A stretch of DNA of 64,000 nt from Oceanibaculum nanhaiense (GTDB lineage: Bacteria; Pseudomonadota; Alphaproteobacteria; Oceanibaculales; Oceanibaculaceae). A program made the position numbers and the translations under genes. Below the pieces are notes generated by a model that had not been told where the DNA came from, did no database searches, and worked only from the letters and a program-made list of their open reading frames with translations. Position 1 is the stretch's first letter; every line of letters starts with the position of its first letter. Below are positions 25,024 through 34,036 of this stretch, piece after piece. The stretch is taken from the NCBI RefSeq assembly GCF_002148795.1, contig NZ_MPOB01000011.1:30072-94071 (forward strand), written 5' to 3'.

Positions 25024-26139
25024 CTATCTGATTGGCAGGCCGGCTGTCGCCGGCGGCGGTACCGGTTTCAGCATTGCCGTCAGCGGCACCAGCACGAAAC
25101 CGCGCGCCTGGACGTCCTCGATCCAGAGTTCCAGCATATCGAGTGTGGCATCGCGCGGATGGCCGATGGCAATGGCCTGGCCGTATTTGCTGGCCTGCTG
25201 CTCGGTCTCCGATAGCTGCTTCGCCACCGCGTCATGATTGTCGGTATTGTCGAGGAACACATCACGCTGCAGCGCCGGCATGCCCAGATCCCGCGCCATC
25301 CGGAAGCCGACCGTGTTCGGCGCAGTGCGCGAATCGAGGAACAGCAGCCCGCGCCGGTTCAGCTCTTCCAGCACCGGGCGCATTGTGGCGGCATCGCTGG
25401 TGAAGCGGCTGCCCATATGGTTGTTCACCCCGACGAACCCATCGAACTGGCTGAGATTCCAGGCCAGACGCTCTGCCAGAACCTCCGGCGTCAGACCGGA
25501 AAGCATGGCATTTGGGCCGGGGTCAATCGTTTCCGAGGACGGTTCCATCGGCAGATGGACGAGGATTTCATGGCCGGCGGTATGTGCCTTGCGCACCTGT
25601 TCCGCCACGCCATGGGCGTAGGGCAGATAGGCGAAGGTTACCGGTGCCTTGAGTGTCAGCGCACGCTGCGAGCGCTTGCGGTCGATCCCCATATCGTCGA
25701 TGACGATGGCGATCCTCGGCTTGTTGCCGCTGTCTATGGCCGGCAGGGCATTGCGCCGCCAGGGCGGATCGGACTCGGAAGGCACTGGGGCGGCTTCCTG
25801 GGGCGGCAGGCTGGCCAGCTGCGGTTCAGGCTGTAATTGCACAGGCGGCTGCGTGGCTTCCGGCGCGGCGGGCGCCGGTTCGGGTGCAGGTTGGGGGGCC
25901 GGCTTCTGCGGCAGGGCGATGCCCGGCGAAGGTGCGGCAGGCCGTGCAGCAAGGTCAGGCGCGGCAGCCGGCCTCTCCACGGCGACATCCTGCCGGCCGA
26001 TGAGCGCATCGCCATAATACAGGCCAAGCCCGCCGCCGATCAGCAGCGCGGCGATGGCCAGCGCGACGGAGAGGCCGAATCCGTTGCCGCCGGAACGCTT
26101 CTTCGTCTTGGGCTTTCGGGAGGCCGGCTTACGCGCCAT
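25024..26139 (-). CDS. divergent polysaccharide deacetylase family protein
   Basis: 371 residues from the ATG at 26139. A basic Lys/Arg/Ser N-terminus precedes one membrane anchor (about residues 21-42). A Pro/Ala-rich linker follows, and then a divergent NodB-like domain (about 135-371) with RIAIVIDDMGID, HEILVHLPMEP and NNHMGSRFT. The DDMG and HLPMEP motifs mark the DUF610-type group rather than true chitooligosaccharide deacetylases. Likely role: modification or handling of envelope glycans in the periplasm; the substrate is unknown. Related genes often sit beside the C-terminal protease ctpA, but that gene is not visible here. Confidence 0.86.
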   Translation of the reverse strand: MARKPASRKPKTKKRSGGNGFGLSVALAIAALLIGGGLGLYYGDALIGRQDVAVERPAAAPDLAARPAAPSPGIALPQKPAPQPAPEPAPAAPEATQPPVQLQPEPQLASLPPQEAAPVPSESDPPWRRNALPAIDSGNKPRIAIVIDDMGIDRKRSQRALTLKAPVTFAYLPYAHGVAEQVRKAHTAGHEILVHLPMEPSSETIDPGPNAMLSGLTPEVLAERLAWNLSQFDGFVGVNNHMGSRFTSDAATMRPVLEELNRRGLLFLDSRTAPNTVGFRMARDLGMPALQRDVFLDNTDNHDAVAKQLSETEQQASKYGQAIAIGHPRDATLDMLELWIEDVQARGFVLVPLTAMLKPVPPPATAGLPIR

Positions 26140-26279
26140 GCGAGGACTTACCCATGAAACGGACGAGATCTGGGAAACCGCCCTCAGGCTGGCGGCCACC
26201 GAGCGCGACTATATCCTGTAGCGCGCTGAATATTAACCGCAAAATACGGCGAAATTGGCGCAGCTTACCCCGCCACCGC

Positions 26280-26672
26280 TTATCCGTTCCGGGCCAGATC
26301 CTCGATGATCGGGCAGTCTGGACGGTCATCGCCATGGCAGCGATGGGTCAGGTCGATCAGCGTATCGCGCATGGATTGCAGTTCGACCAGCTTGCGGTCG
26401 ATCTCCTCGACATGGCGCAAGGCCACTGCCTTGACGTCTGAGCTTGAGCGTTCCCGGTCGCTCCACAGCAACAGCAGATTGCCGACATCCTTCACCGAAA
26501 AGCCGAGGGAACGGGCGCGTTGGATGAATTTCAGTACCCGCAGATCGGTCTCGCCATAGACGCGGTAGCCGCCCTCGCTGCGCGGCGCCGGTTTCAGCAG
26601 GCCGATGCTCTCGTAATAGCGGATGGTCTTGGCCGGTACGCCGGAGGCCGATGCTGCCTGTCCAATATTCAT
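26280..26672 (-). CDS. cueR: Cu(I)-responsive MerR-family regulator CueR
   Basis: 130 residues from the ATG at 26672. The MerR helix-turn-helix occupies residues 1-21 (NIGQAASASGVPAKTIRYYE) and a dimerisation helix follows. The metal loop RCHGDDRPDCPI has Cys at exactly 112 and 120, the positions used by E. coli CueR, and Ser at 77, consistent with monovalent Cu/Ag/Au sensing rather than divalent metals. It begins 4 bp after the copA stop, so copA and cueR form one operon. The matching operator is at 28873-28903. Confidence 0.93.
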   Translation of the reverse strand: MNIGQAASASGVPAKTIRYYESIGLLKPAPRSEGGYRVYGETDLRVLKFIQRARSLGFSVKDVGNLLLLWSDRERSSSDVKAVALRHVEEIDRKLVELQSMRDTLIDLTHRCHGDDRPDCPIIEDLARNG

Positions 26673-26676
26673 GACG

Positions 26677-28866
26677 CTAATCCTTTCGCGAACCGGCGCG
26701 CGGTTTCCAGCGCCGCAGCAACAAGGCGTTCGACACCACGCTGACGCTGGAGGCCGCCATCGCCGCGCCGGCAATCAGCGGGCTGAGATAGCCCAGCGCC
26801 GCCAGCGGGATGCCGATGATGTTGTAGATGAAGGCCCAGAACAGATTCTGCCAGATCTTGGCGACTGTCGCCCGCGAGACGGAAATCGCGTCCAGCACCA
26901 GCAGCGGGTCCGGCCGCATCAGCGTGACGGATGCCGCCTCCATAGCGACGTCGGTCCCGCTGCCCATGGCAATGCCAACATCCGCCTGTGCCAGCGCAGG
27001 CGCATCATTCACCCCGTCGCCGACCATGGCGACGATGCCGCCCTTCTCCTGCAAGCCGGAAATCGCATCCGCCTTGCCGTCCGGCAATATCTCGGCCAGC
27101 ACGGTGGAAATCCCCAGCCGGCTTGCGACCGATTCCGCGGCGCGGCGGTTATCGCCGGTCAGCAGCGCCGTCTCAATGTCCTTTTCGCCAAGCAGCCGGA
27201 TCGCCTCTGCGGCGCTGCCGCGCAACCGGTCGCCGATGGCGATGGCGCCAAGCAGACGGCCATCCGCAGCCACCCAGACCACACTGTTGCCCTCGCCTTC
27301 CCGCTTTGCGGCCTGTTCCTCCAGGGCCGAAGTCGCGATTTCCTTCTCCTGCATCAGGCGCGGACTGCCGATCAGTACAGCCCGGCCTTCCACCGTCGCC
27401 ATCACCCCCCTGCCCGGCAGCGAGTCGAAATCCTGAGCCTTGGGTATGCCCCCCCCCCGCTCTTCGGCGGCGGCCAGCACCGCCTTCGCCAGCGGATGCT
27501 CGCTGCCCTGCTGCACACTGGCGGCAAGGGAGAGCAACTCCTCGTCGGCGACGCCCTCTGCCGGCAGCAGCGCCGTGACGCGGGGCCGCCCCTCGGTCAG
27601 CGTGCCGGTCTTGTCGAACACCACGGTGCGGATGCCGTGTGCGCGTTCCAGCGCTTCGGCGTCCTTGATCAGAATGCCGGCCTTTGCGGCGACGCCGGTG
27701 CCGGCCATGATCGCGGTCGGCGTGGCGAGGCCCAGCGCGCAGGGGCAGGCGATGACCAGCACGGCGACAGCGTTCAGGATCGCGGTCTCACTGCCGGCGC
27801 CCGCCGCCAGCCAGCCAAGGAAGGTCACCAGCGCGATGGCCAGTACGATCGGCACGAAGATGCCGCTGACCTTGTCCACCAGCCGCTGCACCGGCGCCTT
27901 GGAGGCCTGTGCCCCCTGCACCCTTTCGATAATGCGGGCCAGCAGGCTGTCCCCGCCGACCGCCGTCACCGCGATCTCGACCAGGCCGGAACCGTTCACC
28001 GAGCCGCCGATGACGTTATCCTCCGCCTGCTTTTCGACCGGCAGGCTCTCGCCGGTCAGCAGCGATTCGTCGAACTGGCTGCGGCCTTCCACTATCCTGC
28101 CGTCGGCCGGCACCCGTTCGCCCGGCTTCACGATAAGAATATCGCCTTCCATCAGGGCGGCGACGGGCAGGGTCTCGATTGTATCGCCGCGCTTCACCCG
28201 CGCCTCTTCCGGCCGGAGCGCCATCAGCGCCCGGATCGCCGAGGCAGTGCCGCGCTTTGCCCGGCTTTCCAGATACTTGCCCAGCGTGATGAGGGTGATC
28301 ACCGCCGCCGAGGCTTCGAAATACAGATGATCGCTGCCGCCGGTGGCCATGTGATAGAGGCTGAGTCCGAAAGCCGCGCTGGTGCCGATGGCGACCAGCT
28401 GATCCATCGTGCCGGTGCGCGTCTTCAAAGCCTTCCAGGCATTGATATAAAACCGCCCGCCGATCCAGAACTGCACCGGTGTCGCCAGCACGAGCTGCAC
28501 CCAGGCCGGCGGCATCCAGTGCACGCCCGCGGCCATACCGATCATCGGCAGCACCAGCGGCAGGGTCAGCAGGATGGCGGCGGCCAGGCGGATGCTCTCC
28601 CAGCGCAGCGTATCGGCCTCGGCCTGCTTGTCCGGTCCGGCCCCGGCCTCAATCAGATGCGCGCCATAGCCCGCCTTCTCCACGGCGGCGACGAGGTCGG
28701 CAGGATCAAGCGTCTCCGCCAGCCGCACGCGTGCCTGTTCGGTCGCCAGATTGACGGCGGCCCGGTCCACGCCCGGCACCTTGGCAAGGGCTTTCTCGAC
28801 GCGACCGACGCAGGCCGCGCAGCTCATCCCCTCGATGGCGAGGTCATATGTCTGTTCAATGCTCAT
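26677..28866 (-). CDS. copA: Cu(I)-translocating P-type ATPase
   Basis: 729 residues. This P1B-1 ATPase exports cuprous ion from the cytoplasm. One N-terminal heavy-metal domain carries MSCAACVGR (C16, C19). Transport helix motif [11 protein letters not shown], phosphorylation site [10 protein letters not shown]-domain [11 protein letters not shown] and hinge [16 protein letters not shown] are all present. The N-domain contains a run of 10 G on the coding strand (27458-27449) around R470-G473, an unusual slippage-prone tract; the frame is intact here. A CueR-type promoter lies immediately upstream, so close that the mRNA may be leaderless. Confidence 0.96.
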   Translation of the reverse strand: MSIEQTYDLAIEGMSCAACVGRVEKALAKVPGVDRAAVNLATEQARVRLAETLDPADLVAAVEKAGYGAHLIEAGAGPDKQAEADTLRWESIRLAAAILLTLPLVLPMIGMAAGVHWMPPAWVQLVLATPVQFWIGGRFYINAWKALKTRTGTMDQLVAIGTSAAFGLSLYHMATGGSDHLYFEASAAVITLITLGKYLESRAKRGTASAIRALMALRPEEARVKRGDTIETLPVAALMEGDILIVKPGERVPADGRIVEGRSQFDESLLTGESLPVEKQAEDNVIGGSVNGSGLVEIAVTAVGGDSLLARIIERVQGAQASKAPVQRLVDKVSGIFVPIVLAIALVTFLGWLAAGAGSETAILNAVAVLVIACPCALGLATPTAIMAGTGVAAKAGILIKDAEALERAHGIRTVVFDKTGTLTEGRPRVTALLPAEGVADEELLSLAASVQQGSEHPLAKAVLAAAEERGGGIPKAQDFDSLPGRGVMATVEGRAVLIGSPRLMQEKEIATSALEEQAAKREGEGNSVVWVAADGRLLGAIAIGDRLRGSAAEAIRLLGEKDIETALLTGDNRRAAESVASRLGISTVLAEILPDGKADAISGLQEKGGIVAMVGDGVNDAPALAQADVGIAMGSGTDVAMEAASVTLMRPDPLLVLDAISVSRATVAKIWQNLFWAFIYNIIGIPLAALGYLSPLIAGAAMAASSVSVVSNALLLRRWKPRAGSRKD

Positions 28867-28872
28867 GACTCC

Positions 28873-28903
28873 TAGATGGGGCTTCCAGTATTGGGAAGGT
28901 CAA
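28873..28903 (-). promoter_or_regulatory. CueR-type promoter/operator of copA-cueR
   Basis: On the minus strand: -35 TTGACC (28903-28898), a 19-bp spacer TTCCCAATACTGGAAGCCC, and a -10-like CATCTA (28878-28873). The spacer holds the dyad CCTTCC-N5-GGAAG typical of CueR sites, and the overlong 19-bp spacing is the hallmark of MerR-family promoters. The start codon ATG is at 28866-28864, only 6 bp beyond the -10. Confidence 0.85.
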
Positions 28904-28954
28904 GGAGATTTCGAACAGCACCAATGCGCTTGCCTTTCCGGGCGCGGCGGGGCT

Positions 28955-28963
28955 TGCTATAAC
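28955..28963 (+). promoter_or_regulatory. candidate extended -10 promoter for trpGDC
   Basis: TGCTATAAC (28955-28963) matches an extended -10 element (TG-N-TATAAT). No good -35 is seen at normal spacing. It lies about 50 bp before trpG in the gap divergent from copA. Confidence 0.4.
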
Positions 28964-29013
28964 GATCATCCGGGCCGCTGAAACGGTCCAACAATGACTG
29001 CCAAGTGATTGAT

Positions 29014-29598
29014 ATGTATCTCCTGATCGATAATTACGACAGCTTCACCTACAACCTCTGGCACTTCCTGGGCGACCTCGGCGCCGAGGTGATCGTGAAG
29101 CGCAATGACCAGATCACCGTCGATCAGGTGCTGGCGGGCGGCTATCAGGGCGTCGTCATCTCGCCCGGCCCGTGCGACCCGGACCGTGCCGGCATCTGCC
29201 TGGAACTGATCGGGCGCGCCGTGGGCAATCTGCCGATCTTCGGTGTCTGCCTCGGCATGCAGGCCATCGGCCAGGCCTTTGGCGGCAAGGTGGTGCGCGG
29301 CCCGGTGCCGATGCATGGCAAGGTCAGCCCGATCCTTCACAAGAATGCCAGCGTGTTCAAGGGGCTGCCCTCGCCGCTGACGGCAACGCGTTACCATTCG
29401 CTGGTGATCGAGAAGGCCAGCCTGCCGGACTGCCTGGAGATCACGGCGGAAAGCGAGGATGGCGTAATTCAGGGGCTGGCGCACAAGACCCTGCCGATCC
29501 ATGGCGTGCAGTTCCACCCCGAGAGCATCGCAACCGAACATGGCCACGCCATGCTGAAGAACTTCCTCGACATCGCGGAACGCCGCAACGCGGCCTGA
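29014..29598 (+). CDS. trpG: anthranilate synthase glutamine amidotransferase component
   Basis: 194 residues from the ATG at 29014 ([15 protein letters not shown]); a GTG at 29005 could add three residues. TrpG releases ammonia from glutamine for anthranilate or p-aminobenzoate synthesis. The class I amidotransferase triad is visible: GVCLGMQA (Cys), and HPES near the end (His and Glu). trpE is not adjacent, so the large partner is encoded elsewhere, as is usual in this group. It is first in a trpG-trpD-trpC-moaC-moeA run. Confidence 0.95.
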   Translation: MYLLIDNYDSFTYNLWHFLGDLGAEVIVKRNDQITVDQVLAGGYQGVVISPGPCDPDRAGICLELIGRAVGNLPIFGVCLGMQAIGQAFGGKVVRGPVPMHGKVSPILHKNASVFKGLPSPLTATRYHSLVIEKASLPDCLEITAESEDGVIQGLAHKTLPIHGVQFHPESIATEHGHAMLKNFLDIAERRNAA

Positions 29599-29607
29599 GG
29601 GTTGGGT

Positions 29608-30636
29608 ATGGTTATGGATATGAAAGCCCTGCTGGGCATTGTCGCCACAGGCCGGGCGCTGACCCGCGCCGAGGCGGAAGCCGCGTTCGAGATCATCATG
29701 AGCGGCGACGCCACCCCGTCTCAGATGGGCGGCTTCCTGATGGCGCTGCGCGTGCGCGGCGAGACGGTGGACGAGATCACCGCCGCCGCCAGCGTGATGC
29801 GCGACAAGGCGCTGAAAGTAGCAGCCCCGGCGGATGCCATCGATACCTGCGGCACCGGCGGCGATGCGTCCGGCACCTACAACATCTCCACCGCCGTGGC
29901 GCTGGTCTGCGCCGGGCTCGGCGTGCCGGTCGCCAAGCATGGCAACCGCAGCCTGACCTCGAAATCCGGCGCCGCCGATGTGCTGACCGCGCTGGGTGTC
30001 GATATCGACTGCGCCATGAGCCTGATCGAGGAGGCTATACGCGACGCCCATGTCGGCTTCCTGATGGCGCCGCGCCATCATGGCGCCATGCGGCATGTCG
30101 CCGGCACCCGCGTCGAGTTGGGCACGCGCACCATCTTCAACCTGCTGGGCCCGCTCTCCAGCCCTGCCGGTGTGAAACGCCAGCTGATCGGCGTGTTCTC
30201 GCGCGATTTCCTGAAGCCGATGGCCGAGGCGCTGCGCAATCTGGGCAGCGTGCATGCCTGGGTCATCCATGGCAGTGACGGGCTGGACGAGATCACCACC
30301 ACCGGTCCGACCCATGTGGTCGAGCTGAAGAACGGCACGCTGACCGAGTTCGAGATCGGCCCGGCCGATGCCGGCCTGAAACTGGCGAAGCCTGAGGACA
30401 TCAAGGGCGGCGACCCTGCTTTCAACGCCGCCGCGCTGCACCGGTTGCTGGACGGTGAGAAAGGTGCCTACCGCGATATCGTGCTGCTGAACGCGGCGGC
30501 CGCCCTCATCGTTGCCGGCAAGGCCAGTGACCTGCAGGAAGGGGTTGCCCTCGCCGCCACCGCGCTGGATCAGGGCAAGGCGAAGGATGCGCTGGCGAAG
30601 CTGGTCGCCATCACCAACAGGGGCAAGGCGGCATGA
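29608..30636 (+). CDS. trpD: anthranilate phosphoribosyltransferase
   Basis: 342 residues from the ATG at 29608; GAGG at the trpG stop supplies the site. TrpD joins anthranilate to phosphoribosyl pyrophosphate. [17 protein letters not shown] is the PRPP-binding signature, and [20 protein letters not shown] and GVFSR are conserved. It begins 9 bp after trpG and overlaps trpC by 4 bp (ATGA). Confidence 0.96.
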   Translation: MVMDMKALLGIVATGRALTRAEAEAAFEIIMSGDATPSQMGGFLMALRVRGETVDEITAAASVMRDKALKVAAPADAIDTCGTGGDASGTYNISTAVALVCAGLGVPVAKHGNRSLTSKSGAADVLTALGVDIDCAMSLIEEAIRDAHVGFLMAPRHHGAMRHVAGTRVELGTRTIFNLLGPLSSPAGVKRQLIGVFSRDFLKPMAEALRNLGSVHAWVIHGSDGLDEITTTGPTHVVELKNGTLTEFEIGPADAGLKLAKPEDIKGGDPAFNAAALHRLLDGEKGAYRDIVLLNAAAALIVAGKASDLQEGVALAATALDQGKAKDALAKLVAITNRGKAA

Positions 30637-31439
30637 GCGACGTTCTGACGAAAATCTGCGCCGACAAGCGTGAGCATATTGCCGCCTGCAAGGCAGCGAA
30701 GTCCTTGTCGGCCCTTGAGACCGAGGCTAAGCAGGCCAGCGCGCCGCGCGGTTTCGTGACGGCGCTGAAAAAGGCCAATGCTGAGGGTCGCTATGGTCTG
30801 ATCGCGGAGATCAAGAAGGCCTCGCCCAGCAAGGGGCTGATCCGCGCCGATTTCGATCCGCCCTCTCTCGCCCGCGCCTACCGCGAGGGTGGTGCCTCCT
30901 GCCTGTCGGTGCTGACCGACGAGCCTTATTTCCAGGGCAAGGACGATTATCTCGTCGCCGCCCGCGCGGCGGTGAACCTGCCCTGCCTGCGCAAGGACTT
31001 CATGCTCGATCCCTATCAGATCGTGGAATCCCGCGCGCTGGGGGCGGATTGCATCCTGCTCATCATGGCGGCGCTGTCAGACGCGCAGGCGGCGGAGCTG
31101 GAACAGGCCGCTTTCGATCTCGACATGGATGTTCTGGTCGAGGTGCATGACGGCGCGGAACTCGACCGGGCGCTGAAACTGCAATCGCCGCTGCTCGGCG
31201 TGAACAACCGCAATCTCAAGACCCTGGCGGTCGATATCGCGACGACGGAACAGCTGGCAGCGCGGGTGCCGGCGAGCAAGATGCTGGTCGCGGAGAGCGG
31301 CCTCTACACGCCAGACGATCTCGCCCGCATGGAACGCGCCGGCGCGCGCTGCTTCCTGATCGGCGAATCGCTGATGCGCCAGCCGGATGTTGCGGCGGCG
31401 ACGCGCGCCCTGCTCGCCCGCAACGAGGCGGCGGCCTGA
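30633..31439 (+). CDS. trpC: indole-3-glycerol phosphate synthase
   Basis: 268 residues, a stand-alone TrpC without a fused TrpF. It closes the indole ring in tryptophan synthesis. Conserved active-site pieces of the TIM barrel are seen: [13 protein letters not shown] (catalytic Lys), [12 protein letters not shown] (Lys), [12 protein letters not shown] and VAESGLY. The start overlaps trpD (ATGA). moaC follows 4 bp downstream. Confidence 0.96.
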   Translation: MSDVLTKICADKREHIAACKAAKSLSALETEAKQASAPRGFVTALKKANAEGRYGLIAEIKKASPSKGLIRADFDPPSLARAYREGGASCLSVLTDEPYFQGKDDYLVAARAAVNLPCLRKDFMLDPYQIVESRALGADCILLIMAALSDAQAAELEQAAFDLDMDVLVEVHDGAELDRALKLQSPLLGVNNRNLKTLAVDIATTEQLAARVPASKMLVAESGLYTPDDLARMERAGARCFLIGESLMRQPDVAAATRALLARNEAAA

Positions 31440-31443
31440 TATC

Positions 31444-31923
31444 ATGAGCGGCTTCACCCATTTCGACGCCGAGGGCAAGGCGGTCATGGTCGATGTCTCG
31501 GCCAAGGACGAGACGGAACGTGTGGCGACCGCCGTCGGCAGCATCACGATGCAGCCGGAAACCCTGGCGCTGATCCTCGAAGGCGGCGTGAAGAAGGGTG
31601 ACGTGCTGTCGGTCGCGCGCCTCGCCGGCATCATGGGCGCCAAGCGCACGCCGGATCTGATCCCGCTGTGCCATCCGCTGGCATTGTCCTCGGTGAAGGT
31701 GGAGCTGAAGGCCGATCCGTCCCGCAACGCCGTCGATATCGAGGCGACCTGCAAGCTGAACGGCCGTACTGGCGTCGAGATGGAGGCGCTGACGGCGGTC
31801 AGCATCGCGGCACTGACCGTCTATGACATGTGCAAGGCGGTGGATCGCGGCATGCGCATCGGCGATATCCGGCTTGTCCATAAATCGGGCGGTAAATCCG
31901 GTACTTACGAGGCAGAACGGTGA
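31444..31923 (+). CDS. moaC: cyclic pyranopterin monophosphate synthase
   Basis: 159 residues from the ATG at 31444. MoaC acts with MoaA in the first stage of molybdenum cofactor synthesis. [13 protein letters not shown] and [19 protein letters not shown], ending in the KSGGKSG loop, are the family core with catalytic Lys and Asp. Linkage of trpC to moaC-moeA-lexA is a standard alphaproteobacterial arrangement. Its stop overlaps the GTG start of moeA. Confidence 0.96.
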   Translation: MSGFTHFDAEGKAVMVDVSAKDETERVATAVGSITMQPETLALILEGGVKKGDVLSVARLAGIMGAKRTPDLIPLCHPLALSSVKVELKADPSRNAVDIEATCKLNGRTGVEMEALTAVSIAALTVYDMCKAVDRGMRIGDIRLVHKSGGKSGTYEAER

Positions 31924-33125
31924 TCCCTGTCGAGGAGGCGCTGGCGAAGATTCTCGCCGCCCTGACACCGCTGGGCGCCGAGGAAATTTCGGTCGAGGCG
32001 GGGCTGGGCCGGGTGCTGGCCGAGGATGTCGCCGCCCGCGTGACGCAGCCGCCCAAGCCGGTCTCCGCCATGGATGGCTATGCCGTGAAGGCGGTGGATG
32101 TCGCCAGCGTGCCGGCCACTCTGGCGGTAATCGGCGAGGCGCCGGCCGGGCGCGGCTATCAGGGCATGGTAGAAAGCGGTCAGGCGGTGCGCATCTTCAC
32201 CGGCGCGCCACTGCCGGACGGGGCCGACAGCATCGTCATCCAGGAGGATACCGAGGCCAGCGGCAACCAGGTCACCGTGAAGGAAGCCCCCGCCCCCGGC
32301 AATTTCGTGCGCCCTGCCGGCCTCGACTTCCGCGTCGGCGATATCGGCATTCCGGCCGGCAAGCTGCTGACCGCGCGCGATATCGGCCTTGCCGCCGGCA
32401 TGAACCATCCCTGGCTGCGCGTGGTGCGCCGGCCGCGCATCGCCATTCTGGCGACCGGCGACGAGATCGTCCGGCCGGGCGATCCCATCGGCCGCGACCA
32501 GATCGTCAGCTCCAACGCGCTGGCGCTCTCCGCCTTCGTGCGCGGCGCCGGCGGCGAGCCGCTGGTGCTGGGCATCGCGCCGGACGAGATGGACGGGCTG
32601 ACCCGGATGATCGCCGGCGCACGCGGCGCCGATTTGCTGGTCACCACCGGCGGCGCCTCGGTCGGCGATCACGATCTGATTCAGACCGTGCTGGGCGAGA
32701 CCGGCAGCCTGGATTTCTGGAAGATCGCCATGCGGCCCGGCAAGCCGCTGATGTTCGGCAAGATCCACGATACGCCGGTGCTCGGCCTGCCCGGCAATCC
32801 GGTCTCGTCCATGGTTTGCGCCCTGCTCTTCCTCGGGCCGGCCATCGAGCGGCTGCTGGGGCGTTCCGCCAGGGGACCGGAGACACAGCCGGCCCGCTTG
32901 ACCGCCGGCCTGAAGCCGAACGACCGCCGGCAGGATTATCTGCGCGCCACGCTGTCGGTCGATGCTGACGGGACGATGCTGGCCACGCCCTTCGCGAAGC
33001 AGGACAGCTCGCAATTCTCGCTGCTGACCAAGGCCGACTGCCTGCTCGTCCGGCCGCCGCACGATCCGGCGCGCAGCGCCGGCGAGACGGTTCAGGTCAT
33101 TCCCTTCCGCGACAGCTATTTCTGA
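31920..33125 (+). CDS. moeA: molybdopterin molybdenumtransferase
   Basis: 401 residues starting at GTG 31920, overlapping the moaC stop by 4 bp. MoeA inserts molybdate into adenylylated molybdopterin. Expected landmarks: [31 protein letters not shown] and [10 protein letters not shown]. The protein is full length. The region after its stop carries the lexA control sites. Confidence 0.95.
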   Translation: MIPVEEALAKILAALTPLGAEEISVEAGLGRVLAEDVAARVTQPPKPVSAMDGYAVKAVDVASVPATLAVIGEAPAGRGYQGMVESGQAVRIFTGAPLPDGADSIVIQEDTEASGNQVTVKEAPAPGNFVRPAGLDFRVGDIGIPAGKLLTARDIGLAAGMNHPWLRVVRRPRIAILATGDEIVRPGDPIGRDQIVSSNALALSAFVRGAGGEPLVLGIAPDEMDGLTRMIAGARGADLLVTTGGASVGDHDLIQTVLGETGSLDFWKIAMRPGKPLMFGKIHDTPVLGLPGNPVSSMVCALLFLGPAIERLLGRSARGPETQPARLTAGLKPNDRRQDYLRATLSVDADGTMLATPFAKQDSSQFSLLTKADCLLVRPPHDPARSAGETVQVIPFRDSYF

Positions 33126-33178
33126 GATTTTTTATCCGCCTGGTGTTCGGCCTAGTGTTCGGGCTTGACCGGAAACGA

Positions 33179-33193
33179 GAACAAAACTAAAAC
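33179..33193 (-). promoter_or_regulatory. LexA box 1 (predicted)
   Basis: On the minus strand this reads GTTTTAGTTTTGTTC, i.e. GTTT-N7-GTTC, one base off the alphaproteobacterial SOS box GTTC-N7-GTTC. It is 14/15 identical to box 2 but in opposite orientation, 10 bp away, and lies about 105 bp upstream of lexA. Autoregulation of lexA is normal in this class. Confidence 0.6.
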
Positions 33194-33203
33194 ACTTACT
33201 CAG

Positions 33204-33218
33204 GTTTTTGTTTTGTTC
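33204..33218 (+). promoter_or_regulatory. LexA box 2 (predicted), within the lexA promoter spacer
   Basis: GTTTTTGTTTTGTTC (GTTT-N7-GTTC). A -35-like TTACTC (33196-33201) and a -10-like CATATT (33219-33224) flank it with 17-bp spacing, so a bound repressor would cover the promoter. See box 1 for the inverted partner. Confidence 0.6.
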
Positions 33219-33298
33219 CATATTTAGTTGCGCTCATGCAGTCAGCCGCCAGCCCTTGCGGCGATCCGGCAAGAGGGCGTGATGGACAGGAGGCGCCG

Positions 33299-34030
33299 AT
33301 GCTGACTCGCAAACAATTCGAGCTGCTGACCTTCATCAACCGACGGCTGACCGAGAGCGGCGTATCGCCCTCCTTCGACGAGATGAAGGAAGCGCTGGGC
33401 CTGCGCTCCAAGTCGGGCATTCACCGCCTCATCACCGGGCTTGAGGAGCGCGGCTTCATCCGCCGCTTGCCGCATCGCGCCCGCGCGCTCGAAGTGCTGC
33501 GGCTGCCCGACCAGGTATCGGCGAAGGACACCAGCAAGCAGGGCGACAAGCAGACCGGGGAGACCACCGGCCGGCGCTTCACGCCAAATGTCATCGAGGG
33601 GCATTTCGCCGGGCCGCTGGCCGGCGCCGCCACGGGCCAGGATTTAAGGGCGGTCCCCTTGCCGCTCTACGGCAAGATCGCCGCCGGCACCCCCATCGAG
33701 GCGCTGCACGATGAAACCGCCGCGATCGACGTGCCGCTCAGCCTGCTCGGCACAGGCGAGCATTACGCCCTTGAAATCGAAGGCGATTCAATGATCGATG
33801 CCGGCATTCAGGATGGCGATACCGTCATCATCCAGCGCTGTGATACGGCGGAGAACGGCACCATCGTGGTGGCCCTGGTAGATGAGCAGGAAGCGACCCT
33901 GAAGCGGCTGCGCCGTAAGGGTGGCTCGATTGCGCTGGAACCGGCGAACGCCGCCTACGAGACCCGTATCTTCGGACCGGAGCGGGTGAAGGTTCAGGGC
34001 CGCCTCGTCGGGCTGCTGCGTCGCTACTGA
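33299..34030 (+). CDS. lexA: SOS-response repressor LexA
   Basis: 243 residues from the ATG at 33299, behind ACAGGAGG. The N-terminal winged helix ([20 protein letters not shown] in [20 protein letters not shown]) binds SOS boxes. The C-terminal autoprotease has the Ala129-Gly130 cleavage bond, Ser164 (EGDSMI) and Lys202 (TLKRL). The linker (about 72-115) is longer than in E. coli LexA, as is usual in alphaproteobacteria. It converges with comEC, 6 bp apart. Confidence 0.96.
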   Translation: MLTRKQFELLTFINRRLTESGVSPSFDEMKEALGLRSKSGIHRLITGLEERGFIRRLPHRARALEVLRLPDQVSAKDTSKQGDKQTGETTGRRFTPNVIEGHFAGPLAGAATGQDLRAVPLPLYGKIAAGTPIEALHDETAAIDVPLSLLGTGEHYALEIEGDSMIDAGIQDGDTVIIQRCDTAENGTIVVALVDEQEATLKRLRRKGGSIALEPANAAYETRIFGPERVKVQGRLVGLLRRY

Positions 34031-34036
34031 GGGCCG

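Noticed and set aside
33131..33170. GTTC...GTTC direct repeat after moeA as a canonical SOS box
   Set aside because: The spacing is 8, not 7, and it is farther from the lexA promoter than the two paired GTTT-N7-GTTC boxes.
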